63,249 nucleotides of DNA from an uncultured Clostridia bacterium (GCA_948739805.1 CAPYID010000008.1:1-63249), one strand, 5' to 3'. Shown: positions 28,501 through 34,856, numbered from the stretch's first letter. Notes: generated by a model from the letters alone, not told the origin. Numbers and translations are program-made.

Positions 28501-31332
28501 GTTTCCATATTCTTTTGCTTTTATTGTTTTGCCATTTAAAGATACAATATCACTTGCTGGTTCTATTTTAAAGTTTTCTGGGTTGTCATCTATTAAGTCT
28601 ATTTTTAAGTTAAAACTATTTTCTAGTTTGCCTTCTATTATTTGCTCTTCTTCTATATCTAAAACTATTGTGTCTTTACAGTTTGGTGCTAATATTGTGT
28701 CTCCTGTTTTTGTGAATACACTTTTAGATTCTATGTTTCCTATGCCTAGTTCTCCTTTCGTGTTTATTCCTGTGTGCCATACAAATCCATTCTTATCTAC
28801 TATTCCTGAGTGTGTTCCTTCTCCTGCTGATATGTTTTCTATTTGTACATTTTCTGCTAAATCTATTTTCGTTACTTCTGTTACTTTTGCTGTAGTTCCT
28901 AACCCTATTTGACCATTTGCATTGTTTCCTAGTACATATATGTTTCCATCTTCTCCTTGTAGTATACTTGTTCCATTTCCTGCTGATATTTCATAAATTT
29001 CTGATACTGCTTTTGTAATTCCTATTTCTCCTGTTACTGTTGTTCCACATTCCCCATTTGTGTTTGTTCCCCATGTATATACTATTCCTTCTACATCTAA
29101 TGCTAGGTTGTGCGCTTCTCCACATGATATTTGGGCTATTTTTGTTAGCCCTACTATTTCTGTTTCTGTATTGCTTATATTATACACTTTTCCTTTTTCT
29201 GTTAGTATTAAATTACCTGATATGTCTACTACCTTTTCTGAAAATACTAGTCTCATTGGTAGGCTTGAATATCCTTCTCCCCATACATACACTTTTCCAT
29301 CACTTGAAAGCGCTATACTTTTATTTTTGTATGCGTCTATTTTTATGATATTAGAAATTGCATCTACCTTCTGCGGACGCACACTGTTCTCCCCTATATC
29401 ACCATTTCCTAGTTGTCCATTTGTATTTTCTCCCCATGCATATACTTCTCCTTGTTTTGTTAGTGCTAAACTATGGCTATAACCTGTACTTATTTCTGTT
29501 ATGTCTTTTAGTTCTTCTATTTGAGTTGCTTCTGCCTTGTCTTCATTATTTACTATTCCTAGTTGTCCATTATTGTTTAATCCATAACTCCATACTGTTC
29601 CATTTTGCTTTAATGCTATTGTAAAGTTTTTTCCTTCTTGTACATCTATTTTTACATTGTTTATGATTTCTAAGTAAATATATGTACTTATGTTGTTTGT
29701 TATATCTGTTATTTTTACTTTTGTTTTTCCTTCTTTTTTTCCTGTGATTTTTCCTTGATCGTTAATGCTAGCTATATCTTTGTCTAATATCTCGTATTCT
29801 ATTTTTCCCATTGATTTAAAGTCTGTATGTTCTTTGCTTATATTCATGTATACTATTTTACTTTTATCTATATTGTATGTTTCACTTATGTTTAGTTTTA
29901 TTTCTTTTGTTGGGTAGTTTAAGTCTGGCATTGTTTTTGTTAATGTTGTGCTTCCTGAACCTCCTGGTCCACCACTTTGTTGTCCCATTGAATTACCAGA
30001 ACCAGTAACTACTCCTCCTTGTCCTCCAGTAGAACTTATTGTTGCTTTTTTATAAATCTCTTTTGCAAATATATTAATTGACCCTCCGCCAGAGCCTCCA
30101 CCTCCAACAACTCCATTGTATCTATATGACAAGTTGAAGTGCCCTCCAGCACCATTTGATCCTTCTGAAAGAATTTTTCCTGAGTTGTTTAATTTGCTAG
30201 TATATATGATTAATAATCCCCCTGTTCCGTCTTGAGCTTTATTTTGTCCTAAAGATGTTGATACTCTGTTATATGAAGAGGTTCCTCCTATTATTCCTGC
30301 TCCTCCTCCTGCATAGTATGAACTATTACTATTACTATCATATGCATATCCATTACCTCCTGCATTACTAGAAGCTTGTGTTGCACTTGCTCCAATTGGA
30401 CCTGTATTACATCTAACTAATCCACCTGCTCCATTTCCTCCACTATAAGAATTACCACCTGTTGATGCTCCTATATAGCTTCCTTCAGAACCATTATTTC
30501 CATTTATTATACTTGCGCCTTGTCCTCCCCCACCTGTTGCTCTATTTATTCCACTATTTCCTTTTTTATTTGTAGAACCACTTAAGTATGGTTGTTTAGC
30601 TGCTAACCCAGCTGCTCCCTCTGATGGTATATATTCATATGAGTCATCTAGGTTTTTCCATAGATATACATTTTCTCCTGCACAGTTATATGTTCCTCTT
30701 GCTGTCATACTTATTGTTCCTTTGTTTTTTAGTTCTCCTATTACACATAGATACATTCCTTTTTTGTATGTTAGGTTTGATACATTTGTTGCTGTTACTG
30801 TTACACCTGAATTTATTGTTAGATTTTTATGATATTTTACTACTAACATTTTGTGTTCTGTACTACTATCTCCTAAACTTATTGTCTTGCTTGTTTGTCC
30901 TTCATCTAATTCATATATAACATCATCATAGTAATTTATTAGTTCTACTTTGTAGTCTTTTGTTTCATTTGTTCCATTTATATTTCCTGTTATTCTGAAT
31001 GTATATGTTCCATTTTCTAATTCACTGTCTCTTACTCCTTGCACTATACTGTCACATTCTATTGCTCCATCTTCTGCTATTGTTATTTTTGATTGCTTCT
31101 CTTTTTCTGTTTTTTCTATTATTTTACTTTCTTCTGCTGATAGGTTTGTTTCTATATTTTCCTTTTGCTTGTTTATGGGTACAGAAAGTCCTGCTAGTTT
31201 GCTTCCAGCAATTAGCAGTAATACAGTTGCTATACTAAACATACTTATTTGTATTTTTTTCTTTATGCTTTTTGCATACTTTTTACTGTGTTTTATTTTT
31301 GTATGCCCTTTCAATTTTGTGTGTTTGTTCAT
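19543..31332 (-). CDS. Giant secreted RCC1/glycine-rich/cadherin-like protein with dockerin
   Basis: 3929 residues. I start at MNKHTKLKG, where GGAGG sits as in the left-edge paralogue, not 20 codons upstream. Order: hydrophobic signal segment (about 30-46, LLLIAGSKLAG; Ser replaces the paralogue's Cys); glycine-rich module 1 (92-460); Big2-like (465-555); RCC1 block 1 (560-880); second glycine-rich module (968-1335); then RCC1 blocks near 1427-1760, 1880-2245 and 2347-2710, separated by Big2-like domains; nine cadherin-like sandwiches (2815-3707, motif AEDGTEKEYKLIIEK); a Glu/Lys/Thr-rich linker; a carboxypeptidase-regulatory-like segment; and a dockerin-like pair of F-hands (GDVAENGEIEIDD, degenerate; YDLNEDGKIDIKD, canonical). 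Six palindromic elements are inserted in frame. Role unknown; probably a surface or matrix protein held by its dockerin. A sigma-A-type promoter is at 31453-31482. Confidence 0.9.
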   Translation of the reverse strand: MNKHTKLKGHTKIKHSKKYAKSIKKKIQISMFSIATVLLLIAGSKLAGLSVPINKQKENIETNLSAEESKIIEKTEKEKQSKITIAEDGAIECDSIVQGVRDSELENGTYTFRITGNINGTNETKDYKVELINYYDDVIYELDEGQTSKTISLGDSSTEHKMLVVKYHKNLTINSGVTVTATNVSNLTYKKGMYLCVIGELKNKGTISMTARGTYNCAGENVYLWKNLDDSYEYIPSEGAAGLAAKQPYLSGSTNKKGNSGINRATGGGGQGASIINGNNGSEGSYIGASTGGNSYSGGNGAGGLVRCNTGPIGASATQASSNAGGNGYAYDSNSNSSYYAGGGAGIIGGTSSYNRVSTSLGQNKAQDGTGGLLIIYTSKLNNSGKILSEGSNGAGGHFNLSYRYNGVVGGGGSGGGSINIFAKEIYKKATISSTGGQGGVVTGSGNSMGQQSGGPGGSGSTTLTKTMPDLNYPTKEIKLNISETYNIDKSKIVYMNISKEHTDFKSMGKIEYEILDKDIASINDQGKITGKKEGKTKVKITDITNNISTYIYLEIINNVKIDVQEGKNFTIALKQNGTVWSYGLNNNGQLGIVNNEDKAEATQIEELKDITEISTGYSHSLALTKQGEVYAWGENTNGQLGNGDIGENSVRPQKVDAISNIIKIDAYKNKSIALSSDGKVYVWGEGYSSLPMRLVFSEKVVDISGNLILTEKGKVYNISNTETEIVGLTKIAQISCGEAHNLALDVEGIVYTWGTNTNGECGTTVTGEIGITKAVSEIYEISAGNGTSILQGEDGNIYVLGNNANGQIGLGTTAKVTEVTKIDLAENVQIENISAGEGTHSGIVDKNGFVWHTGINTKGELGIGNIESKSVFTKTGDTILAPNCKDTIVLDIEEEQIIEGKLENSFNLKIDLIDDNPENFKIEPASDIVSLNGKTIKAKEYGNTNMTVTHLPTGKTRQIEIIIMPKMESIIQGFRDADLENGEYTVCIKDEIYKVEFINYYGDVRYSLEEGQTSRTVSLGDESTEHKTLVVKYHGNLTIDKGVTITATTVNNLTYKKGMYICVLGDIYNEGKISMTARGTYNAEGEDVYLWKNINDTYEYVPAEGAKGLPAIKPGRSYIGTNGNNGTERQTGGGGQGSAIINRLEGSADSYIGSSTGGNSYAGGNGSGALVRCNIGAIGASATQATNTSGGNAHAYDKNSNSSYFAGGGAGTIGGNSAYNRVSTSMGQSKAENGVGGLLMIYSENFTNEGSILSEGSEGAGGTFNLIKRFNGVAGGAGSGGGSINIFTKFMNNLGVISSTGGNGGKVSTTRCNMGALQGGSGGSGTVTINELGSILNYAKKTIGLKVEEEYQIEREKLWYVKLNEIQTEDLIIGNLRYETENANIAIVDEQGKIVATGTGETKIKITDIDNGYSTYITIKVTKEGQREAQVKAGKDFVVALKENGTVWTWGTNEEGQLGQGGNVRANSNEPIQIKTSENTNLENIKQIEAGESKAIALDEEGNVYTWGAKTNSQLGTGDAGEPCGRPQKIETISNIEKINSYKENFYAIDKEGKGYIWGESNEPIKIETEKGIEDIKGEIFLGEDGKIYYIEKPETAVEYLNGIRKIEEGEDHYEFLTVEGKVYSIGKGDLGQLGKENYIEGKTPNLVKTKEGYLENVKEIGAGNKTGMAITEDGKIYVWGDNTNGKLGIEETKINYAKEITKVQDKEGRELIVKEMEIVEGGNNNTYIGDKEGNVYSVGINDKGQLGIGDNIARKTFTQIGQIEIKSNPEDIKVVKGETKEIGIIASNSFNLKKDLIEGQEIRITNTNEKEIGIEKIEGIDNSQETNIKASKANYKITGRKIGRVNIVATNGKYTGNIWINVVNEEQAKAAAKIENGKEFTIALKADGTVWSWGTNENGELGIGNTENKNEPTQNSLFNAQNSPEIIDISVGESHVIALNKQGEVYTWGKNNKGQLGTGNTTTNNKATKLNLKNIKKVKAKGNTTYAITKEGKVYAWGENYGKTPSLINIEENVIDIGNKYYLTAEGKVKKVKDNSEIKIETVTTNPSTDDVGEPFEGIPTINLAEPNLTGLEENSDTTVPVNTEKIVQITEGEDHVLLLGETGKIYSYGQNTNGQLGIGTNENPDDVGAPFGRLVVKTENGEILENIVEISAGNQYSIAVDKQGKIYTWGKNGNKQLGHNNEEENGGIRQIEYAKEKEDIENIERIEAGYTHTSVYTKEGNVYTWGEGEKGQLGTGEKEEKWEAQKIGKGIIETNTNEILIEEGENYKIESKIDNFNVYKEKSGEIEYETLDEGTCQVDRQTGKVTGKKEGRTEIIAKEKGTENKGIIKIRILEKGTKPETMGILIEPQVKTAGSRTTMLKVDGTIWSYGIGKYGELGTGKEEITDKPVQAKFPEGTKITKIAIGENHNVALDSEGNVWSWGRNNYNQLGIETTEENRLTPTKIETLKNIKDIECASNTSYAIGKEGEIYSWGQNENGEGGIGNTASKIGINEAKGITNAIDIKAGKNHVIALKSTGEIYATGTNLNGELGIGNNTNNNPDDVGAISNRPTEKDSPRKVSKFTKIENIGTVVAIGTGDNHSMSITENGTLWGWGSNINGELGLGTSIKIGQPTQIPNLENIKYIDGGRRYSIAINNQGEMYTTGTNENGEQGNGSKTSTSTYQKLETIENVMQASAGKRHTAIVKKDGTVWACGDYTQGNEEIESKTKSETPIQMGENETGIEETEITIGKGKTKKLTAKSAYRLNLIKLEENYTDNLTYESVDQNIATVDEKGIVKGIEKGQTTIKATTEKEGKEYNVQVEVIEAEEGKTSNANLLKIEIDGDQNVEKREDGTYHYELKKETSKIEIKATTEDEKAQIKIETGEYETHETTKQETIIGNQTEIKIRIKAEDGTTEEYTLIIEKAGNNTRLEKVEINGQQAKYIESKNRYEIKLDDETLNITATAEDKLATVQYINIDKWLENEANVGASTARPGANTIEITKEGKEAQIQVKVTSQNGKDTETYTIAILEKSNNTKLENLKINGQEIEAKGDGSYYVGIKHNETEIQIEATAEDENAKTAINEETQNNYIASKTEKTEEGKTIYTYTIKIQAENGEIKEYNLTVEQLEGNTNIIKILVGEEELNLNEATLKEDGTYYYKINRVTEGHIKVELESEKSTASINGTEGSLQKLNLPEETNEIKIKAKAEDGTEKEYKLIIEKKSTNVEIEEIAGEGITKTEIGETEGQITINEELQTIEITITLKNDKAKLKLEGEENYEEKQITRTINITENEETGIEPINLEIQAEDGTEKTYRIYIIKDVNVELETVKVNNETLEYNKEQERYETKVENGNKPQIEIKAQEAKQTIQLLSEERTILATGIGTLTTTQTLGTGEQTTKYIIKVISDQGEENGTSEKELWITQKSTETGIIYVKVDGLGTSLSTDKTTYTTTVSGKQKYPIEIKLKDIKAEVEIEDTEGNTIIEKQTGTLKGELEIGNGKTKQYKIKVTAENGNQKEYTLEITRISNETEIEKITITDYNENETETITKTVENYNEETKTYKIQVSPNLKQTEIKIKTNASNIEIDGIQTTSTSKTLSGQGTKKVKIKLTAGDGTEEIRYLEIIQLSNNANIEYVKINGKDQKANETEKETYNVLIPKQAERIEIEAKAENEKAKIVIGDNQEEIEITNQTIDLRNETKEEIEIRIKITAEDGKTIKTYTLKIKRTGTIIEGKIKTENIEEIHKAKIIVYKIEEITEQEEITEPIEKQTEAEQNETKEQIESQTEEETKEPIENKTEIEQPIKQKATKQTKTKEKIEEIETEEDGTYELIVEIGKSYDIEISKKGYLTHTITNIETEEEAINLGEKGLIAGDVAENGEIEIDDLVDINDNYGIVITEKNKETKGKYDLNEDGKIDIKDRDILKKNYGKLAETIRWKKYANNIEYSW
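22404..22427 (-). repeat. Palindromic element inside the RCC1 gene (a)
   Basis: Plus strand CGAGCA-GTGCTCG then CCCCTACAT. It encodes NVGASTARPGA in the second cadherin-like repeat, in frame with its surroundings. Confidence 0.65.
23675..23699 (-). repeat. Palindromic element inside the RCC1 gene (b)
   Basis: GGGCGATT-ACT-AATCGCCC then CTACAT: the same 25 bases as the intergenic copy at 35742-35766. It encodes DVGAISNRPT in an RCC1 loop. Confidence 0.8.
24924..24947 (-). repeat. Palindromic element inside the RCC1 gene (c)
   Basis: ACGTCC-AAA-GGGCGC then CCCTACATC, with an imperfect stem. It encodes DDVGAPFGRLV in an RCC1 loop. Confidence 0.6.
25089..25177 (-). repeat. Composite palindromic insertion inside the RCC1 gene (d)
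   Basis: It contains CAGTG-GTGT-CACTG (25089-25102), AAATTTGGC-TCT-GCCAAATTT (25121-25141) and an arm ending TTCCCCTACATC (25148-25177). It encodes about 30 residues including DDVGEPFEGIPT and NLAEPNLTG between two RCC1 repeats, without breaking the frame. Confidence 0.65.
26749..26774 (-). repeat. Palindromic element inside the RCC1 gene (e)
   Basis: GCGGACGCCC-ACA-GGGCTCCCCTGCATC. It encodes GDAGEPCGRPQK in an RCC1 loop. The stem is imperfect. Confidence 0.55.
29373..29399 (-). repeat. Palindromic element inside the RCC1 gene (f)
   Basis: GCGGACGCACACTGTTCTCCCC then TATATC, the most diverged copy. It encodes GDIGENSVRPQK, matching copy (e) position for position. Confidence 0.5.
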
Positions 31333-31452
31333 TGCAATACCTCCATTTTGTATATTATCTATGTTGACTTTTTCTTTTAGATTATATTTCATTTTACTAT
31401 TTCAAAAATTTATTAATCATTTAAATTATAATTAGTACTTTTCCATAATTTA

Positions 31453-31482
31453 ATTATATAAACTTTCATATTGCAATTTCAA
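31453..31482 (-). promoter_or_regulatory. Probable promoter of the giant RCC1 gene
   Basis: On the minus strand TTGAAA (31482-31477), 18 bases and TATAAT (31458-31453). The leader would be about 115 bases. Confidence 0.55.
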
Positions 31483-31592
31483 TTCCCCTTTTTTTGACAT
31501 TTTTCGCACATATTCTATATACCTTCGGAAATACCGTTTTTTCCTTTTGCTTTTTTGTATTAAATTTTCTTATCATTTTTGTTACATATATA

Positions 31593-31629
31593 TTAAAAAT
31601 CTCCTGTTTCCTTACGGGAACTGGAGATT
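31593..31629 (-). terminator. Terminator after the BofC-like gene
   Basis: AATCTCC and GGAGATT pair around AGTTCCCGTAAGGAAACA on the minus strand, followed by TTTTTAATA. It is the counterpart of 5833-5870. Confidence 0.75.
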
Positions 31630-31675
31630 AAAATAATTTATTGTTATTTTCTTACTAATTTGCAAAAGTATGTTA

Positions 31676-32083
31676 CTATTCAAAATCCTGTAAAATTTCA
31701 TTTAATTCACCTTTGCTGTATACATGTATTCCTTCTTTAAGACTTTCTTTGTCTGTTTCTGGTAAGTATTCAGTAGCTATATCTGTTGACATGTATTGTT
31801 CTTCTTTTCCATTATTATCTATACTATATACTTTTATATATTTTCCTATTTCTTTTAATACATAATGCTCATTATTTACTTGTTCTTCAGATATGGCTGG
31901 CTCTATCTCATTTATTTCTACTTGATTTTCTACCTTTTCATCTTGTTTGGTGGATACTATATCTTGCTCTGATGGCAATTGCTCTGTTTCAGGTATTTCA
32001 ATATTTGCTCCTATGTAAACAGATATAGCAAATATTAATAGTATTGATATTATTATTGTTACTATTATTATTAATCTTTTCAT
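31676..32083 (-). CDS. Membrane-anchored BofC C-terminal-like protein
   Basis: I take the ATG at 32083 (MKRLIIIVTIIISILL), 135 residues, because AAAGGAG lies 10 bases upstream. A TTG 36 bases earlier would lie in the hairpin that masks this site. One N-terminal membrane segment (about 2-25) and an acidic linker lead to a C-terminal domain (about 75-135: YVLKEIGKYIKVYSID, ATEYLPETDKESLKEGIHV) that looks like the BofC C-terminal domain of Clostridia. BofC in Bacillus inhibits the sigma-K-processing signal SpoIVB, but many clostridial proteins share only this domain and their role is not known. It follows the AI-2E family gene by 74 bases. Confidence 0.65.
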   Translation of the reverse strand: MKRLIIIVTIIISILLIFAISVYIGANIEIPETEQLPSEQDIVSTKQDEKVENQVEINEIEPAISEEQVNNEHYVLKEIGKYIKVYSIDNNGKEEQYMSTDIATEYLPETDKESLKEGIHVYSKGELNEILQDFE

Positions 32084-32091
32084 AAAAACAT

Positions 32092-32128
32092 GGCTCCTTT
32101 TGGATTTATTATTTACCAAAAAAGAGCC
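32092..32128 (-). promoter_or_regulatory. Hairpin covering the ribosome site of the BofC-like gene
   Basis: On the minus strand GGCTCTTTTTTGG pairs with CCAAAAGGAGCC around AUAAUAAAU-type loop sequence. The 3' arm contains the Shine-Dalgarno AAAGGAG. It is then followed by ATGTTTTTATG, so it could also act as a weak terminator for the transporter gene. Either way it should lower expression of the downstream gene. Confidence 0.55.
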
Positions 32129-32157
32129 TTTTATACCAATATTTATATTCTACTATT

Positions 32158-33327
32158 TCATTTTTTATTTTCCGCTTCGTTTTCTTTTGATGTAACACAA
32201 CTTGATTCTTTTATAACCTTTCCATTTGCTCTAATACTTATATAGTCTTCTATGCTTAGTTTTATTATTGTTACTATTGGCACTGCTAAGAACATTCCTA
32301 TTATTCCAAAGTATGCACCAAATACAGTGACTGAGAAGATTACTAGTATAGGACTTATGTTTAATGAGTTTCCTGTAATTCTCGGATTTATTATGTTTGC
32401 ATCTATTTGTTGTAATATGATCACTGTTACTGCCATCCATATTGCCTGAGAGATTCCTCCTGTTAGTGCTGTTATTATAACTGCTATTGCTACTGCAATT
32501 ACTGCTCCCAAATATGGTATTAAGTTAAATAGTCCTATCATAAATCCAAGCAATACTGCATATTTTACATGTAATATGCTCATTGCAATTGATACCATTA
32601 TTCCTACAACAAGTCCATCTAATAATTGACTTGATAAGAATTTAAAAAATACTTCGTTTGAACGCCTAAAGTTTTTTCCTATGTCTTTGTACGTATCATT
32701 TCTAAATATTGCTTTACAAAATCTTCTGGCAAAGTTTAATATCTCTGTTCTTTCTGCTAATATGTATATTGATACAACTAGTGTAACAAATATATCAAAT
32801 AGTGTAGTGGCAAGACCTAATACTCCTTTTATATATTGTCCTAAATTTTCTAGACTAAAGTATTGAGTTAAATCTATATCTCCTAATCCTTCTATTAGCT
32901 GTGTTGCGTTTATTTTGTTTAATATAGAGTCTTCTGGCATTTCTTTTATTGCTTCTGTCGCCTTTGTATAATAGTTTGGTAAGCTACCTACTAATTCCAT
33001 TATACTTTCTGAGGCAGTTGGTATTACGAATTTTATAACTAATACACAAAAAATTATTGCTATTGTATAGACTATAAATATTGATAGGCCTCGTGCTCCC
33101 TTTTTTAATCCCATTTTTCTTAGTCTTGATTCTATTCCTCTACATGGTATGTAGAATAAGTATGCTATTATTACTGCCATTATAAATGGGTATAAAATAC
33201 TTATTAGTCCTTTTATCCATGTCGTAATTTCTCCAAATTTATCTAATACTTTATATACTACTATTACTGCTACTGCAAATGTAAACCAGTATAACCATTT
33301 GGTTATTACTTTTTTCTCTTTTTCCAT
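32158..33327 (-). CDS. AI-2E family transporter (YtvI/PerM-like)
   Basis: A 389-residue integral membrane protein with about eight hydrophobic segments. The family's C-terminal region is recognisable: LLGFMIGLFNLIPYLGAVI and the later DANIINPRITG. Members include TqsA and sodium/proton-type exporters; the substrate cannot be told from sequence, and sporulation-linked relatives (YtvI) exist. AAGGAAGG precedes the ATG. It begins 26 bases after the DUF4143 gene's stop, so the two are probably co-transcribed, with the BofC-like gene after it. Confidence 0.88.
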   Translation of the reverse strand: MEKEKKVITKWLYWFTFAVAVIVVYKVLDKFGEITTWIKGLISILYPFIMAVIIAYLFYIPCRGIESRLRKMGLKKGARGLSIFIVYTIAIIFCVLVIKFVIPTASESIMELVGSLPNYYTKATEAIKEMPEDSILNKINATQLIEGLGDIDLTQYFSLENLGQYIKGVLGLATTLFDIFVTLVVSIYILAERTEILNFARRFCKAIFRNDTYKDIGKNFRRSNEVFFKFLSSQLLDGLVVGIMVSIAMSILHVKYAVLLGFMIGLFNLIPYLGAVIAVAIAVIITALTGGISQAIWMAVTVIILQQIDANIINPRITGNSLNISPILVIFSVTVFGAYFGIIGMFLAVPIVTIIKLSIEDYISIRANGKVIKESSCVTSKENEAENKK

Positions 33328-33353
33328 GTTACTTTTCCTTCCTTTTTTTTACT

Positions 33354-34631
33354 TTAGGGTTTTAATGCTGTTATTGGAACTACACATACTTCATCTTCTC
33401 TTTTATATGCTGAGTTTGAAAGTCCACAAATTACACATAAAGCAGATGGAGCTTTTCCTTTTTCAGCATCTATTGATTGTTTTAATTGTACCAGATTTTT
33501 TGCCGCTTTTTCTATTTGATTTACCCCTAATTTTATTTCTATTGCACACCAATTCCCATCCTCTAATTCTATAATAGAATCAATTTCTCGATTTTGATAG
33601 TCTTGATAATGATATAGTTTTGCATTAAAGGAATTTGCATATATTTTTAGGTCTCTTTCAACCATTGCTTCAAATAAGAAACCAAATGTTTTTAAATCAT
33701 TAATTAGTTTGTCCTCTGTTAAGTTTAATATAGCACATGATATTGAAGGGTCAGCAAAATGTCTTTTTTCTGATTGTTTAACTCTTATAGATGACCTAAT
33801 ATTTGTTGAAAATGGTTCATCATTGTCTAATAAATATAATTTATCTAAAGCATTTAAGTACGATGATAGTGTATTTATATCTATATCTTCATTGTCAATT
33901 TCTTTTATATCATTTTTTAATGTCATGTTTGATACTGTTGTGCTTTCATTTCTCGCAAGGGATTTTAATAATAGTTTCATTTTGTGTTTATCTCTATTTA
34001 CACCATCTAGTCTATATAAATCATCATTTATAATTAAGTCTATATATTCTTTTATAGCTTCAGTAGATTCTTTAGCTGAGTAGTTTAGATTTCCTGGCCA
34101 TCCTCCTCTAATTATTAATCTAGCTAAATTTCTTAAGTCAACTTCTCCTGTTAATTTTGGCGTTACCTTATTTTTGCATAGTTCCTCTAAAGATATGTCC
34201 CCTGTTGAGTCCCCTGATTCATATAAACTCATTGTTCTTAAGTATATTTTGCCATATCTGCCTGCCCCACTATGAGATATTTCTTTCCTATTTGGTGTGG
34301 ATGAACCTGTTAATATATATTGCCCTTTTAGCCCTGTTCTATCAACGTCTGCTCTTATTTCATCCCATAGATTTGTTGCCTCTTGCCATTCATCAATTAA
34401 TTTTGGCTTTTCTCCTTCTAATATTATTGATGGAGATATTTTTGCAAGTTCTATATTATTTCCTCCTCTTCCTGTTGTTCTTTGTAATAATATTTCACTT
34501 TTTGAATGATGCCTTCCTGCCCATGTTTTACCACAGTATTTTGGTCCTTCTATGGAAACTGCCCCAAATAATTTTAAGTAATGCTCTATTTTATCATCTA
34601 AAATTCTTTTTCTATAATTGCTGATTTCCAA
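33354..34631 (-). CDS. AAA/DUF4143 ATPase (copy 2)
   Basis: A 425-residue protein of the same family as 18148-19446 but only distantly similar. Walker A is EGPKYCGKTWAGR, and a Walker B-like stretch KLIDEWQEA and sensor YILTGSSTP follow. DUF4143 fills the C-terminal half, ending in a PDDEXK-like core, REIDSIIELEDGNWCAIEIK. Function is unknown; the nuclease-like core could be catalytically active or structural. Its control region is unusual: a consensus promoter (34707-34735) with six 23-bp direct repeats reaching into it. It is followed by the AI-2E family gene. Confidence 0.88.
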   Translation of the reverse strand: MEISNYRKRILDDKIEHYLKLFGAVSIEGPKYCGKTWAGRHHSKSEILLQRTTGRGGNNIELAKISPSIILEGEKPKLIDEWQEATNLWDEIRADVDRTGLKGQYILTGSSTPNRKEISHSGAGRYGKIYLRTMSLYESGDSTGDISLEELCKNKVTPKLTGEVDLRNLARLIIRGGWPGNLNYSAKESTEAIKEYIDLIINDDLYRLDGVNRDKHKMKLLLKSLARNESTTVSNMTLKNDIKEIDNEDIDINTLSSYLNALDKLYLLDNDEPFSTNIRSSIRVKQSEKRHFADPSISCAILNLTEDKLINDLKTFGFLFEAMVERDLKIYANSFNAKLYHYQDYQNREIDSIIELEDGNWCAIEIKLGVNQIEKAAKNLVQLKQSIDAEKGKAPSALCVICGLSNSAYKREDEVCVVPITALKP

Positions 34632-34706
34632 TTTAATCTCACTCCCCCTTAAGTCATAAACCTATTTTCAAAATTTATTACTATCTTTCGATCACTGCTT
34701 TTTTTG

Positions 34707-34735
34707 ATTATATCAAAATCTGTGATATTTGTCAA
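34707..34735 (-). promoter_or_regulatory. Consensus promoter of DUF4143 copy 2
   Basis: On the minus strand perfect TTGACA (34735-34730), 17 bases, perfect TATAAT (34712-34707). The start codon is about 70 bases downstream. The spacer and -35 box belong to the first 23-bp repeat unit. Confidence 0.85.
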
Positions 34736-34855
34736 TTTCATTCAGTGGTTTTTTATATTTCTGTTCAGTGATATTTTACGTTTCTATTCAGTGATATTTC
34801 TTACCTACATTCAGTGATATTCCTTATTTCTATTCCGTGGTATTTCATATTATCT
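34718..34855 (-). repeat. Array of six 23-bp direct repeats at the DUF4143 promoter
   Basis: Units start at 34718, 34741, 34764, 34787, 34810 and 34833, exactly 23 bases apart. The conserved half is TTCAGTGATATTT (plus strand); the other ten bases vary. Unit 1 (ATCTGTGATATTT) overlaps the -35 box and the spacer. The regular spacing with a variable filler fits repeated protein-binding sites. It is not CRISPR, since the variable part is too short. Confidence 0.8.
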
Positions 34856-34856
34856 A

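Larger units (their letters stand above)
31333..31675. other. Upstream region of the giant RCC1 gene
   Basis: No gene is seen. It contains the promoter at 31453-31482, a leader of about 115 bases, and the terminator of the BofC-like gene. About 45 bases next to the terminator resemble the region before the left RCC1 gene. Confidence 0.6.

Noticed and set aside
31500..31640. Cyclic di-GMP riboswitch upstream of the surface gene
   Set aside because: Such riboswitches control clostridial adhesins, but neither the class I nor class II core motifs can be found. The structure present is a simple terminator hairpin.
34718..34855. CRISPR array
   Set aside because: The regular repeats are 23 bases in total with only 10 variable bases per unit. 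There is no room for spacers, and no cas gene is present.
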